Positions 37,448 through 44,823 of a stretch of DNA of 64,000 nt are shown in pieces; the first letter of the stretch is position 1; every line of letters starts with the position of its first letter. The notes beneath the pieces were generated by a model, which saw only the letters and a program-made list of their open reading frames with translations, was not told the origin of the DNA and did not search any database. This stretch comes from Streptomyces bauhiniae (lineage in GTDB: Bacteria; Actinomycetota; Actinomycetes; Streptomycetales; Streptomycetaceae): positions 124,001 through 188,000 of the forward strand of contig NZ_SRRT01000008.1 in the NCBI RefSeq assembly GCF_004784475.1, given 5' to 3'. Both the position numbers and the translations under genes were made by a program.

Positions 37448-38008
37448 GTGCTGATCACCCACGACACCCGGTGCGCGCTCGACACCGTGGTGGATCTGGT
37501 GAACACCGCGCCGGAGGACGACACGGCGGCGGACGGACTGCCGGACGTGGCGGCGCTGGCGGAGTTCACCCGCGGCCACGCCGTCAGCGACATCGGCACG
37601 CTGACCGAGCCGGACCTGGCGGCGGTGCGGGAGATCCGCGGCCGGTTCGCGGGCATCTTCGCCGCGCCGGACGCCCGTACGGCGGCCGGGATGATCAACG
37701 AGCTGGTCGCGGCCGCGGGCACCACCCCGCGGCTGACGGACCACGACGGCTACGACTGGCATGTGCACTACTTCGCCCCCGGCGCCTCGCTGGCCGACCA
37801 TCTCGCGGCCGACTGCGGGATGGCGCTGGCCTTCTTCGTGGTGGCCGGCGAGGAGGAGCGGCTGCGGCGCTGCGAGGCACCGGACTGCCGCCGCGCCTTC
37901 GTGGACCTCTCCCGCAACCGCTCGCGCCGCTACTGCGACAGCCGCACCTGCGGGAACCGGCTGCATGTGGCCGCCTACCGGGCGCGCCGCAAGGAGGCGG
38001 CCGGCTGA
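37448..38008 (+). CDS. CGNR zinc-finger / ABATE-domain protein
   Basis: 186 residues from GTG 37448 with GGGAG six bases upstream. N-terminal ABATE-type ligand-binding domain (about 5-135, with VVDLVNTAPEDD) and a C-terminal CGNR zinc finger with C142, C147, C163 and C168 (RCEAPDCRRAF, then RRYCDSRTCGNRLHVAAYRA). These proteins are thought to be one-component transcription regulators. No obvious target operon; the next genes face the other way. Confidence 0.88.
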   Translation: MLITHDTRCALDTVVDLVNTAPEDDTAADGLPDVAALAEFTRGHAVSDIGTLTEPDLAAVREIRGRFAGIFAAPDARTAAGMINELVAAAGTTPRLTDHDGYDWHVHYFAPGASLADHLAADCGMALAFFVVAGEEERLRRCEAPDCRRAFVDLSRNRSRRYCDSRTCGNRLHVAAYRARRKEAAG

Positions 38009-38091
38009 GGCGGGCCGGGGTGCGCGGGGTTGCGCGGGGTGCGGTTTCGACGCCGGCCCCGGCGGGTGACGCCGGGACGGGCGCGTACGGC

Positions 38092-38244
38092 TCACAGCAA
38101 CAGCAGATCGTGCAGCGCAGCCATGAGGATCAGACACCCGATCACCGCCAGGAAGATCATCAGCGGTGGCTGGGAAAGGGCGAAGAGGCACCCGCGCGGC
38201 TCGTCCTTCGGCGGCGCGGCCTCGCTCTGTGTCGTGTCGACCAT
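38092..38244 (-). CDS. Small single-pass membrane protein
   Basis: 50-residue gene found by reading the gap between larger genes: ATG 38244, stop 38092. The protein starts MVDTTQSEAAPPKDEPRGC and has one hydrophobic helix at about 29-50 with the sequence LMIFLAVIGCLILMAALHD. The third-position bias (mostly G/C), clean start and stop, and polar N-terminus with a hydrophobic C-terminus argue for a real small membrane protein. No function assigned; the ribosome-binding site is weak. Confidence 0.6.
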   Translation of the reverse strand: MVDTTQSEAAPPKDEPRGCLFALSQPPLMIFLAVIGCLILMAALHDLLLL

Positions 38245-38433
38245 CTCGCGGTGATGATGGCCCAGGTCAGGCCCTGTACGCGATCAACACACACGTAAAG
38301 TGCGGGACTGCGCCGAATTCGTGCCGTAGCTTTCGCGTCGCTCCGCGTGGTGAACGGTTTCGTGCGGGGGGTGACGGTATGTGGCGACTGGCCCGTCATG
38401 TGCAGGTCATCGGCGCTGGCATATGCCAGTGGC

Positions 38434-38877
38434 TCATATGCCGTGCTTCTTGAGGATGGCCTCGATGTCGCTGAAGTCGTCCGAGGAGGACTGGGAAGCA
38501 GGGGGTGCCGAGGCGGGCCGGGAGCCCTGTCCCGCCTTCCGGCCCAGGGCGGGCGCCGAGGCGGAGGGGCTCACCGGGACGGCCGAACCGTCACCTGTGG
38601 CCGTCCGCGCGGTGCGGGTGCCCCGGCGGTGCTCCACGGCGCGGACGAGGGCGAAGAGCGCCCAGGACGCGCCGAGCACCCCGAAGCCGGCCCAGGCCAG
38701 CGGGCTGAAGGCGGTACGGGCCAGCCAGCCGACGGCACCCGTCATCACCAGGCCGACCGGGATCAGGGAGTAGGCGGTGATGCGCAGGGCGGTCAGGAAG
38801 CGCTTGCGGTAGGCGGTGACCGCGGCGATGCCCAGGCCCGCCGCGGACACGGCGGAGCAGACGGTCTCGGCGAGCAT
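38434..38877 (-). CDS. Uncharacterised membrane protein
   Basis: 147 residues from ATG 38877 with GGAGG five bases upstream, which rules out the longer in-frame start. Starts MLAETVCSAVSAAGLGIAAV; three hydrophobic segments (about 5-20, 31-50, 57-75) are followed by a long Ser/Ala/Pro-rich cytoplasmic tail ending DDFSDIEAILKKHGI. The short conserved-looking acidic tail could be a protein-docking motif, which is speculation. A perfect palindrome sits directly after its stop. Confidence 0.75.
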   Translation of the reverse strand: MLAETVCSAVSAAGLGIAAVTAYRKRFLTALRITAYSLIPVGLVMTGAVGWLARTAFSPLAWAGFGVLGASWALFALVRAVEHRRGTRTARTATGDGSAVPVSPSASAPALGRKAGQGSRPASAPPASQSSSDDFSDIEAILKKHGI

Positions 38878-39119
38878 CCGGTCCTCCTGGCGGGGTCGGT
38901 CGGTCCTCCGGGCCGGTGTTCCGGGCCGGGGCGGCGAGGGCACCGGCGGTGCGCTTCGTCCCTTCCATCCTGCACCGTCCGCCCCCGGCGGGGCCATGGT
39001 CCGGCCCGGAGATCAGGGACTTCTCAGGGATGCCCCCGGCCCTCCTCGGGGTCCCCACCAGGCAGGGTGTCCGCCGCCGCGATTGGGCCGGGCCGGGCCC
39101 GCCTGGAAGACTGGCCCGC

Positions 39120-39644
39120 ATGAGCGACACCTCCCCCGCGCACCCCGAGCCCGTCGTGCTCGACATCTGGTGCGAACTCCAGTGCCCCGACTGCCGCAGC
39201 GCCCTGGACGACGTACGCGCCCTGCGTGCCCGTTACGGCGACCGGCTGGAGATCCGGCTGCGGCACTTCCCGCTGGAGAAGCACAAGCATTCCTTCGCCG
39301 CCGCCCAGGCCGCCGAGGAGGCGGTGGAGCAGGGGCAGGGCTGGCCGTACATCGAGGCGGTGCTGGCGCGTACCGAGGAGCTGGACCGGCGGGGCGAGGC
39401 CGTGCTGGTGGACTCCGCCCGTGAACTCGGCCTGGACGCCGAGGAGTTCGAGGTCGCCCTGATCGACGGGCGGCACATCCTGATCGTGGACGCCGACCAG
39501 GCCGAGGGCAAGGCGATCGGCGTCACCGGCACCCCGACCTATGTCATCGGCGGCGAGCGCCTGGACGGCGGCAAGAGCCAGGAGGGGCTCCGCGAGCGGA
39601 TCGAGGAGATCGCCGACCGCCTGCTGGCCGGCGCGGGGGCCTGA
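39120..39644 (+). CDS. DsbA-family thioredoxin-fold protein
   Basis: 174 residues starting MSDTSPAHPEPVVLDIWCEL. Redox pair C22-P-D-C25, followed by a helical insertion and the cis-proline loop IGVTGTPTYVIGG near 141. No signal peptide or membrane segment, so a cytoplasmic FrnE/DsbA-like oxidoreductase is likelier than an exported disulfide catalyst. Converges on the GNAT gene with four bases between stops. Confidence 0.85.
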   Translation: MSDTSPAHPEPVVLDIWCELQCPDCRSALDDVRALRARYGDRLEIRLRHFPLEKHKHSFAAAQAAEEAVEQGQGWPYIEAVLARTEELDRRGEAVLVDSARELGLDAEEFEVALIDGRHILIVDADQAEGKAIGVTGTPTYVIGGERLDGGKSQEGLRERIEEIADRLLAGAGA

Positions 39645-39648
39645 GCCG

Positions 39649-40476
39649 CTACAGCAGCGGCTTCGTCAGCGTGCGGGACGTCGTCCCGTAGCCGAGCGAC
39701 TCGTACAGCCGCTCGGCCGGGGTGTTGCCCGCGAAGACGTTGAGGCCGAGGGCGTGGCCGCCCTCGGTGATCGTGCGGGCCTCCGCGAGGAGCATCAGGG
39801 CGCGTCCGTGGCCTTGGCCGCGGCGGGTCTCGTCGGTCTGGATGTCGTAGATCCAGCGCTCGCCCTCGCGGTGGCCGAGCCAGACGTGGCCGACCGGGGT
39901 TCCCTCGTGCTCCAGGACGCCGAACCAGACGCCCTCGGTGGCCAGGCCGTCCGGGAGGACGGTGGCATGGTCGCGCCGGGCCTTGGCGTGGGCGTCGGCC
40001 TCGGGGACGCCGCGCTCGATCCACTCCCCCGCGTACCGCTCCCGCTCCGCCTCCTGCCAGGCGGTGAACTCCGCCTCGGTCATCGGGCGGGCGGTGCCGC
40101 CGGGCGGGAGCTGCGGGGGCTCCTCCCCGAGCAGCTTGCGCATGCCCCGGTTGCGGAGGACATAGCCGAGGGCGTCCGCGAGGCGGGACGCGGCCTCGTT
40201 CTCCGCCGGGTGGGTCAGCTCGATCTGGCGGCAGCCCCAGCTCCGTGCCACCTCCTCGGCGGCGAGCATGGCCACCGTGCCCCGGCCGCGCCGCCGGTCG
40301 GGCTCGTCGATCCGCAGTGCGGTGACGCGGGCCACCGAGGGGCCGAGGAACGGCGAGGTGTCCAGGGCGATCTCACCGACGGGGCGGCTGTTCACGCACA
40401 CCTGGAAGCGGCGCGAACGGATGCCGTCCGGGTGCTGCTGAAGCGGCTCGGTCGGCCGCAGTGTCGTCGTCATCAC
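39649..40476 (-). CDS. Double-domain GNAT acetyltransferase
   Basis: 275 residues (MMTTTLRPTEPLQQHPDGIR; start at 40476 or one codon later). Two GNAT modules: the first has RVTALRIDEPDRRRGRGTVA with an RRGRG acetyl-CoA loop, the second IYDIQTDETRRGQGHGRALM with RRGQGHG and ends GNTPAERLYESLGY. Duplicated GNAT proteins occur in mycothiol synthase (MshD) and aminoglycoside acetyltransferases; the substrate here is unknown. Confidence 0.85.
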   Translation of the reverse strand: MMTTTLRPTEPLQQHPDGIRSRRFQVCVNSRPVGEIALDTSPFLGPSVARVTALRIDEPDRRRGRGTVAMLAAEEVARSWGCRQIELTHPAENEAASRLADALGYVLRNRGMRKLLGEEPPQLPPGGTARPMTEAEFTAWQEAERERYAGEWIERGVPEADAHAKARRDHATVLPDGLATEGVWFGVLEHEGTPVGHVWLGHREGERWIYDIQTDETRRGQGHGRALMLLAEARTITEGGHALGLNVFAGNTPAERLYESLGYGTTSRTLTKPLL

Positions 40477-40543
40477 GGGAGTTGTACCCGCTCGGCGGCG
40501 CCGGCTGCGCCCAATTACCGGCGCCCGCCGGGCGGATGGGGTG

Positions 40544-41365
40544 TCACGGGTTCAGGTCGGCGCGCGAGCGCTCCTCGAAGATCCGCATCGCCTTGGCGGT
40601 CACCGGGCCCGGCGCGCCCGGCAGTTCACGGCCGTCGACCCGGTGCACGCCCTGGACGTCGCGCAGCGAGGAGGTCAGGAAGATCTCGTCGGCGCGCTCC
40701 AGCACGTCCAGCGGGAGGTCGGTCTCCTTGGCGCCGGTCCACTCGACCGTCAGCGCGCGGGTGATGCCGGCCAGGCAGCCGGAGGGGACCGGCGGGGTGT
40801 GGATCTCACCGTCGAGGACGACGAACACGTTGGAGCCGGTGCCCTCGCAGAGCCGGCCGACGGAGTTGGCGAACAGCGCCTCGGACGCGCCCTGTTCGTG
40901 CGCACGGGCCAGCGCGACCACGTTCTCGGCGTACGAGGTCGTCTTCAGGCCGGTGAGCGCGCCGCGTTCGTTGCGAATCCAGGGGACGGTGACGACCGCC
41001 GTGGAGTCGGGGCGACGGGTGGCCTCGCTCGCGGCGACGACCAGGGTCGGGCCGTGCTCGCCGCGTTCGGAGCCGAGGGGGGCCTGACCGCCGGTGTAGG
41101 TGACCCGGAGCCGCCCGAGCGGCATGGGGTTGGCCTCCAGTACGGCCGCGCAGGCGCGGGCGACCTCGTCGTGGTCGGGGTCGGGCAGCCCGAGGCCGCG
41201 GGCGGAGCGGGTCAGCCGGTCGAGGTGCCGGGTGAGCGCGAACGGCTTGCCGTCGACCGCCTTCAGCGTCTCGAAGACGCCGTCGCCCACGGTGAGACCG
41301 TGGTCGAAGACGGAGACGCTCGCGGTGTCGGCGTCCCGCAGGGCGCCGTCCAGCCAGATGCTCAT
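40544..41365 (-). CDS. pabC: Class IV aminotransferase, probable 4-amino-4-deoxychorismate lyase
   Basis: 273 residues starting MSIWLDGALRDADTASVSVF. PLP fold type IV: HGLTVGDGVFETLK near the N-terminus, the catalytic lysine region GALTGLKTTSYAENVVAL, and EGTGSNVFVVLDG. Its ATG overlaps the stop of a chorismate-binding PabB-like gene by four bases, which makes formation of p-aminobenzoate for folate the likely role. Branched-chain or D-amino acid aminotransferases share the motifs and cannot be fully excluded. Confidence 0.85.
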   Translation of the reverse strand: MSIWLDGALRDADTASVSVFDHGLTVGDGVFETLKAVDGKPFALTRHLDRLTRSARGLGLPDPDHDEVARACAAVLEANPMPLGRLRVTYTGGQAPLGSERGEHGPTLVVAASEATRRPDSTAVVTVPWIRNERGALTGLKTTSYAENVVALARAHEQGASEALFANSVGRLCEGTGSNVFVVLDGEIHTPPVPSGCLAGITRALTVEWTGAKETDLPLDVLERADEIFLTSSLRDVQGVHRVDGRELPGAPGPVTAKAMRIFEERSRADLNP

Positions 41366-42435
41366 GTGCGGGCCTTTCCACTTTCCTGGTACTGCCCCGA
41401 CGCTACCGTGAGCAGCCGGGCCCTCTTCAGTTCGGTCTCGCGCCACTCCGCGAACGGGTCGGAGCCCCAGGTGATCCCGGCCCCGGTGCCGAAACGTAGG
41501 GCAGCCGTGCCGTCGGAGGACCGGTCTATCCAGAACGTACGGATGCCCACGGCCAGCTCGGCCGTGCCCCGGTCGGCGTCGACCCAGCCGATGCCGCCGC
41601 AGTAGGGGCCGCGCGGGGCGGTCTCCAGGGCGGCGATGATGCCGAGGGCGCTCGGTTTGGGGGCGCCGGTGACCGAGCCGGGCGGGAAGGTGGCCGCGAG
41701 CAGCTCGGGCCAGCCCACGTCGGCGCCCAGTTCGCCGCGCACGGTGGAGACGAGGTGGACGAGTCCGGGGTGTTTCTCGGTGACGCACAGCTCGGGGACG
41801 GTGACGCTGCCGGTGGCGCAGACGCGGCCGAGGTCGTTGCGGACCAGGTCCACGATCATCACGTTCTCGGCGTGGTCCTTCTCCAGCAGGTCCGCCTCGG
41901 TGCGCCCGGTCCCCTTGATGGGCCCGGACTCGATGGTGCGGCCGGTCCGGCGCAGGTACAGCTCGGGCGAGGCGGTGGCGATCTCCACCCCGTGCTCCGG
42001 CAGGCGTACGGTGCCCGCGTAGGGGGCGGGGTTGCCGCGGGCCAGCAGGGCGGTGAGTGCGTCGACGTCGGCGTCGGGGCCGACCGGCGCGCTCAGCACC
42101 CGGCAGAGGTTGGCCTGGTAGACGTCGCCGGCCGCGATGTGCTCCCGGATGCGCCGCACGGCGCTCATGTAGGCGGCGCGGTCCAGTGAGGTGGTCCAGT
42201 CCTCGGGGGCGGGGCCCTGCCAGGCGCCCGGTACCGGGGCGGGGACGGGCGCGTGCCGTACGTCGGCGAAGCGTGCGCAGGTCAGCGCGCCCTCGAAGTC
42301 GGCGACCACGGCCCAGAAGCCGGTGGAGTCGAGGGCGGCGGGGTCGCTGGTGACGTCGAGGAGGCCGGTGGCGAGGCGTTCGCCGAAGCGGGCCAGTGGA
42401 GTCCGGGAGGAGGCGGCGGCCGGGAGGTGGAGCAC
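41362..42435 (-). CDS. pabB: Chorismate-binding enzyme, probable aminodeoxychorismate synthase component I
   Basis: 357 residues from GTG 42435 (MLHLPAAASSRTPLARFGER). Chorismate-binding fold: ESGPIKGTGR, EKDHAENVMIVDLVRND and FPPGSVTGAPK are intact, as is the C-terminal GAGITWGSDPFAEWRET. It should convert chorismate to aminodeoxychorismate with an amidotransferase subunit encoded elsewhere. Coupled to pabC. An alternative is anthranilate or isochorismate chemistry, less likely beside a class IV lyase. Confidence 0.85.
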   Translation of the reverse strand: MLHLPAAASSRTPLARFGERLATGLLDVTSDPAALDSTGFWAVVADFEGALTCARFADVRHAPVPAPVPGAWQGPAPEDWTTSLDRAAYMSAVRRIREHIAAGDVYQANLCRVLSAPVGPDADVDALTALLARGNPAPYAGTVRLPEHGVEIATASPELYLRRTGRTIESGPIKGTGRTEADLLEKDHAENVMIVDLVRNDLGRVCATGSVTVPELCVTEKHPGLVHLVSTVRGELGADVGWPELLAATFPPGSVTGAPKPSALGIIAALETAPRGPYCGGIGWVDADRGTAELAVGIRTFWIDRSSDGTAALRFGTGAGITWGSDPFAEWRETELKRARLLTVASGQYQESGKART

Positions 42436-42545
42436 GTGGCCGAGTCTAGGCCGGGTGTCCGAAAGCCGAGCCGGACGGGCGGCCGGCGCAGCCCGTGACC
42501 GGGGTGGCCGCCGGGTGCACCGCAGCACGCTGCGCAAACGCGTTT

Positions 42546-42573
42546 TTGTGCTGGCTCAGGAATCCGCTAGAGT
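42546..42573 (+). promoter_or_regulatory. Promoter of the Gly-Cys-Val tRNA cluster
   Basis: TTGTGC (42546-42551), 16-base spacer, TAGAGT (42568-42573). The predicted transcript would start about 35 bases before tRNA-Gly. Good match to a Streptomyces housekeeping -10. Confidence 0.6.
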
Positions 42574-42614
42574 TCAACACGTCGCCGGGACGCGCAAGCC
42601 GACCGAAACGACAA

Positions 42615-42687
42615 GCGGACGTAGCTCAGTTGGTAGAGCGCAACCTTGCCAAGGTTGAGGTCGCGAGTTCGAGCCTCGTCGTCCGCT
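42615..42687 (+). tRNA. tRNA-Gly(GCC)
   Basis: 73 bases. Acceptor GCGGACG/CGTCCGC, discriminator T, D-arm GCTC-AGTTGGTA-GAGC, anticodon stem CAACC/GGTTG with loop TTGCCAA (anticodon GCC), T-loop TTCGAGC. Reads GGC, the main glycine codon here. CCA is not encoded. Confidence 0.95.
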
Positions 42688-42725
42688 CGCAGGAAGTAGG
42701 GTGTCTTCCCGATCCCTACGCTCCT

Positions 42726-42796
42726 GGTGGAGTGGCCGAGAGGCGAGGCAACGGCCTGCAAAGCCGTCTACACGGGTTCAAATCCCGTCTCCACCT
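42726..42796 (+). tRNA. tRNA-Cys(GCA)
   Basis: 71 bases. Acceptor GGTGGAG/CTCCACC, discriminator T as expected for tRNA-Cys, anticodon stem ACGGC/GCCGT with loop CTGCAAA (anticodon GCA), T-loop TTCAAAT. Confidence 0.95.
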
Positions 42797-42800
42797 CCAA

Positions 42801-42872
42801 GGACGATTAGCTCAGCGGGAGAGCGCTTCCCTGACACGGAAGAGGTCACTGGTTCAATCCCAGTATCGTCCA
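42801..42872 (+). tRNA. tRNA-Val(GAC), copy 1
   Basis: 72 bases, four bases after tRNA-Cys. Acceptor GGACGAT/ATCGTCC, discriminator A, anticodon stem CTTCC/GGAAG with loop CTGACAC (anticodon GAC), T-loop TTCAATC. Reads GUC and GUU. Confidence 0.95.
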
Positions 42873-42898
42873 CTGGATCTTCTCGAAGGTCCCATCCC

Positions 42899-42970
42899 GC
42901 GCGATTAGCTCAGCGGGAGAGCGCTTCCCTGACACGGAAGAGGTCACTGGTTCAATCCCAGTATCGCGCA
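42899..42970 (+). tRNA. tRNA-Val(GAC), copy 2 (variant acceptor)
   Basis: 72 bases. Identical to copies 1 and 3 in every loop and inner arm, but the acceptor stem is GCGCGAT/ATCGCGC: pairs 2-71 and 3-70 differ with both partners changed, so pairing is kept. Anticodon GAC. Confidence 0.95.
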
Positions 42971-43018
42971 CGCAGTGCCCATGATCCGCTCCATGGAGTG
43001 ACACGATCGTGGCCCCGA

Positions 43019-43090
43019 GGACGATTAGCTCAGCGGGAGAGCGCTTCCCTGACACGGAAGAGGTCACTGGTTCAATCCCAGTATCGTCCA
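43019..43090 (+). tRNA. tRNA-Val(GAC), copy 3
   Basis: 72 bases, identical to copy 1 including acceptor GGACGAT/ATCGTCC. Last gene of the cluster; a strong terminator starts five bases downstream. Confidence 0.95.
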
Positions 43091-43095
43091 CACAC

Positions 43096-43138
43096 CGAAG
43101 AAGCCCCCGGCCGTCTCGTACGGCCGGGGGCTTCTTCG
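43096..43138. terminator. Strong bidirectional terminator after the tRNA cluster
   Basis: Perfect 18-base inverted repeat (43096-43113 and 43121-43138) with a 7-base loop between the last tRNA (plus) and the zinc-ribbon gene (minus). Confidence 0.92.
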
Positions 43139-43154
43139 TGTCTCAACTCGTGTC

Positions 43155-43448
43155 TCAGCTCGAGAAGAGCATGTGGCCGAAGCTCTTGCGGCGGTGGTGG
43201 CCGCCGTAGTGGCCGCCTCCGTGGTGGCCGCCGTGCTGCGGGGCGCCCCAGGCGGGGGCGGGCGCGGCGGGGTAGCCCTGCGGGGCGGGCGGCGGCGGGC
43301 CGGGCTGGGACCACTGCGACTCCAGGCGGGTCAGCGCCTCCAGCTCGCCGTAGTCGAGGAAGATGCCGCGGCAGCCGTTGCACTGCTCTATCTGGATGCC
43401 GTTGCGGTTGTAGGTGTGCATCGGCGCATGGCACTTCGGACACTGCAT
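43155..43448 (-). CDS. TFIIB-type zinc-ribbon protein
   Basis: 97 residues from ATG 43448 with GGAG 12 bases upstream (a TTG four codons earlier is less likely). Zinc ribbon C3-x2-C6 ... C23-x2-C26 (MQCPKCHAPMHTY, then EQCNGCRGIFLDYGELEAL), followed by a Gly/His/Pro/Ala-rich tail with repeated HHGG units that may bind metal. Common small streptomycete protein of unknown function. Confidence 0.85.
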   Translation of the reverse strand: MQCPKCHAPMHTYNRNGIQIEQCNGCRGIFLDYGELEALTRLESQWSQPGPPPPAPQGYPAAPAPAWGAPQHGGHHGGGHYGGHHRRKSFGHMLFSS

Positions 43449-43529
43449 GGTTCGGCTCAACTCCTGATCCTCGGGTCCTGCTTGGTGTTTCCCCAGGACA
43501 GACTCCGTCCTGCCCGGGCCGGTTGCAGC

Positions 43530-44471
43530 CTATTTGAGGAAATCGCGGGCCAACCGGTCGGGGGCGCCCGGCATTCGGGCGCAGGCGTCCACGACGGCCC
43601 GCTCCACCTCGTCCAGCGGGCGCCTGGCGGTGAGGGCCTTGGTGAGGGCGAGGGCGGCGGTCTGCACGGTGAGCGCGCGGGCCGGGACGTCCAGTACGGG
43701 CCAGGGGTCGGCCCCTTGGGGTACGGCGGGGCCGCCCGCAGCCTGGTAGGCGGTCAGGAAGCGGAGCCATTCGTCGGGCGGGAGGAGGCCGCAGGCGTAC
43801 CAGGCGGCGGGGCGGGCGAGGTCCCAGGCGGGGTCGCCCACTCCGAGGTCGTCGACGTCGATGAGGTGCCAGGGCCCGTCGGGTGCGGGGTGGCGGACGA
43901 GCTGGCCGAGGTGCAGGTCGCCGTGGCAGAGGAACGGGGTGCCGGGGGCGGGGGCTTCGGCGCGGGCCCAGGGCGGGAGGGCGGCCCAGGCTGCCAGGAC
44001 GGGCGGGGCCTCGGTGGAGGGGTGGTCGGTCAGGGTGCGGCGCAGGCGGGATATCGCCAGGGCCGATTTCGCGGGGCCGCGCATCGGGGGTAGTCCCGTG
44101 GGTGGAGGGGTGCGGTGGAGGCGGGCGAGGAGGGTGGCCGTGGCTTCCCAGGGGGCGGCGTCGGGGTCGTCCCGGTCGACGGGGGTGCCGTAGGGCCAGT
44201 GGGTGACGAGGCGGCCGTCCAGGCGGGCCGGGGTCGTAGCGCTCGGGGGCAGCAGGATGCCGGGAAGGCGGGCGGCGACGGTGAGGCGGTGGGCCAGCTC
44301 GTGCGGGTCGGTGTCCGGGGCGTGGGCCTTGGCGACGGTCGTGCCGTGCCGGACGACGGTGGCGTCCGGGCGGTCGGCCAGCGCACCGCAGACGCAGGCA
44401 CACGGCCCGGCGCCGGGATGTACGGCCGCCTTGAGCCGGGCCGTCAGGGCCGGGGCTGTTTCCGCTGTCAC
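43530..44471 (-). CDS. Aminoglycoside phosphotransferase-family kinase
   Basis: 313 residues, GTG start (MTAETAPALTARLKAAVHPG). APH fold: the catalytic loop FLCHGDLHLGQLV and the metal-binding WHLIDVDDLGVGDPAWD are intact. The N-terminal lobe has CACVCGALADR and VVRHGTTVAKAHAP, the latter with the likely ATP-binding lysine. Substrate unknown; members phosphorylate antibiotics, homoserine, choline or other small molecules, and nothing nearby indicates resistance. Confidence 0.82.
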   Translation of the reverse strand: MTAETAPALTARLKAAVHPGAGPCACVCGALADRPDATVVRHGTTVAKAHAPDTDPHELAHRLTVAARLPGILLPPSATTPARLDGRLVTHWPYGTPVDRDDPDAAPWEATATLLARLHRTPPPTGLPPMRGPAKSALAISRLRRTLTDHPSTEAPPVLAAWAALPPWARAEAPAPGTPFLCHGDLHLGQLVRHPAPDGPWHLIDVDDLGVGDPAWDLARPAAWYACGLLPPDEWLRFLTAYQAAGGPAVPQGADPWPVLDVPARALTVQTAALALTKALTARRPLDEVERAVVDACARMPGAPDRLARDFLK

Positions 44472-44518
44472 GGGAGGTGAGCGTACTGGGGCCGGCCAGG
44501 ACGCGATGCCGGGCGGAA

Positions 44519-44560
44519 ACGCAATGCCGGCGCAGCTCCCCAGCTACGCCGGCATTGCGT
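44519..44560 (-). terminator. Hairpin downstream of the small membrane-protein gene
   Basis: Perfect 14-base inverted repeat (44519-44532 and 44547-44560) with a 14-base loop, between the stop at 44647 and the next minus-strand start at 44471. Likely terminator, possibly an attenuator for the phosphotransferase gene. Confidence 0.7.
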
Positions 44561-44646
44561 GCCGTCCGTCGCACCCCCGTCCCCACGGGGTTTCCTGGAT
44601 GTAAGGGAGATCCACCCGGACCGCTCTTCCGGGCCTGGACCGCTTC

Positions 44647-44823
44647 TCAGCGGCCCAGCATCGCACCCACGGACGACGCCTGTGTGGCCACCGTCTCCCA
44701 GCCGTCGAAGACGAGCAGGAGCAGGGCCGCCAGGGGAAGGGCCATCAGGGTCGCCACCAGGGGGTGGCGGCGGCCCGTGCGGCGTCGGAGGAGTGTGTCG
44801 CGCCTCGGTGCCGTGGGGGCCAT
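44647..44823 (-). CDS. Small basic single-pass membrane protein
   Basis: 58 residues found in the gap between larger genes: ATG 44823 with AAGGA three to four bases upstream, stop TGA 44647. Starts MAPTAPRRDTLLRRRTGRRH, then a helix at about 22-39 with LVATLMALPLAALLLLVFDG, and a short polar tail. A TAGATT hexamer on the minus strand about 85 bases upstream could be its -10. Clear ribosome-binding site and topology make it a likely real gene; function unknown. Confidence 0.65.
   Translation of the reverse strand: MAPTAPRRDTLLRRRTGRRHPLVATLMALPLAALLLLVFDGWETVATQASSVGAMLGR

Noticed and set aside
42801..43090. Three near-identical 72-base units resembling a CRISPR or tandem repeat
   Set aside because: Each folds as a complete tRNA-Val with a GAC anticodon; spacing is irregular and there are no cas genes.
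42846..43091. Open frame encoding repeated TGIEPVTSSVSGKRSPAELI
   Set aside because: This is the antisense translation of the tRNA-Val genes, a common spurious annotation.
44472..44646. Possible gene between the phosphotransferase and the small membrane-protein gene
   Set aside because: Only a strong hairpin and a GC-rich linker are present; frames here have no start with a ribosome-binding site.
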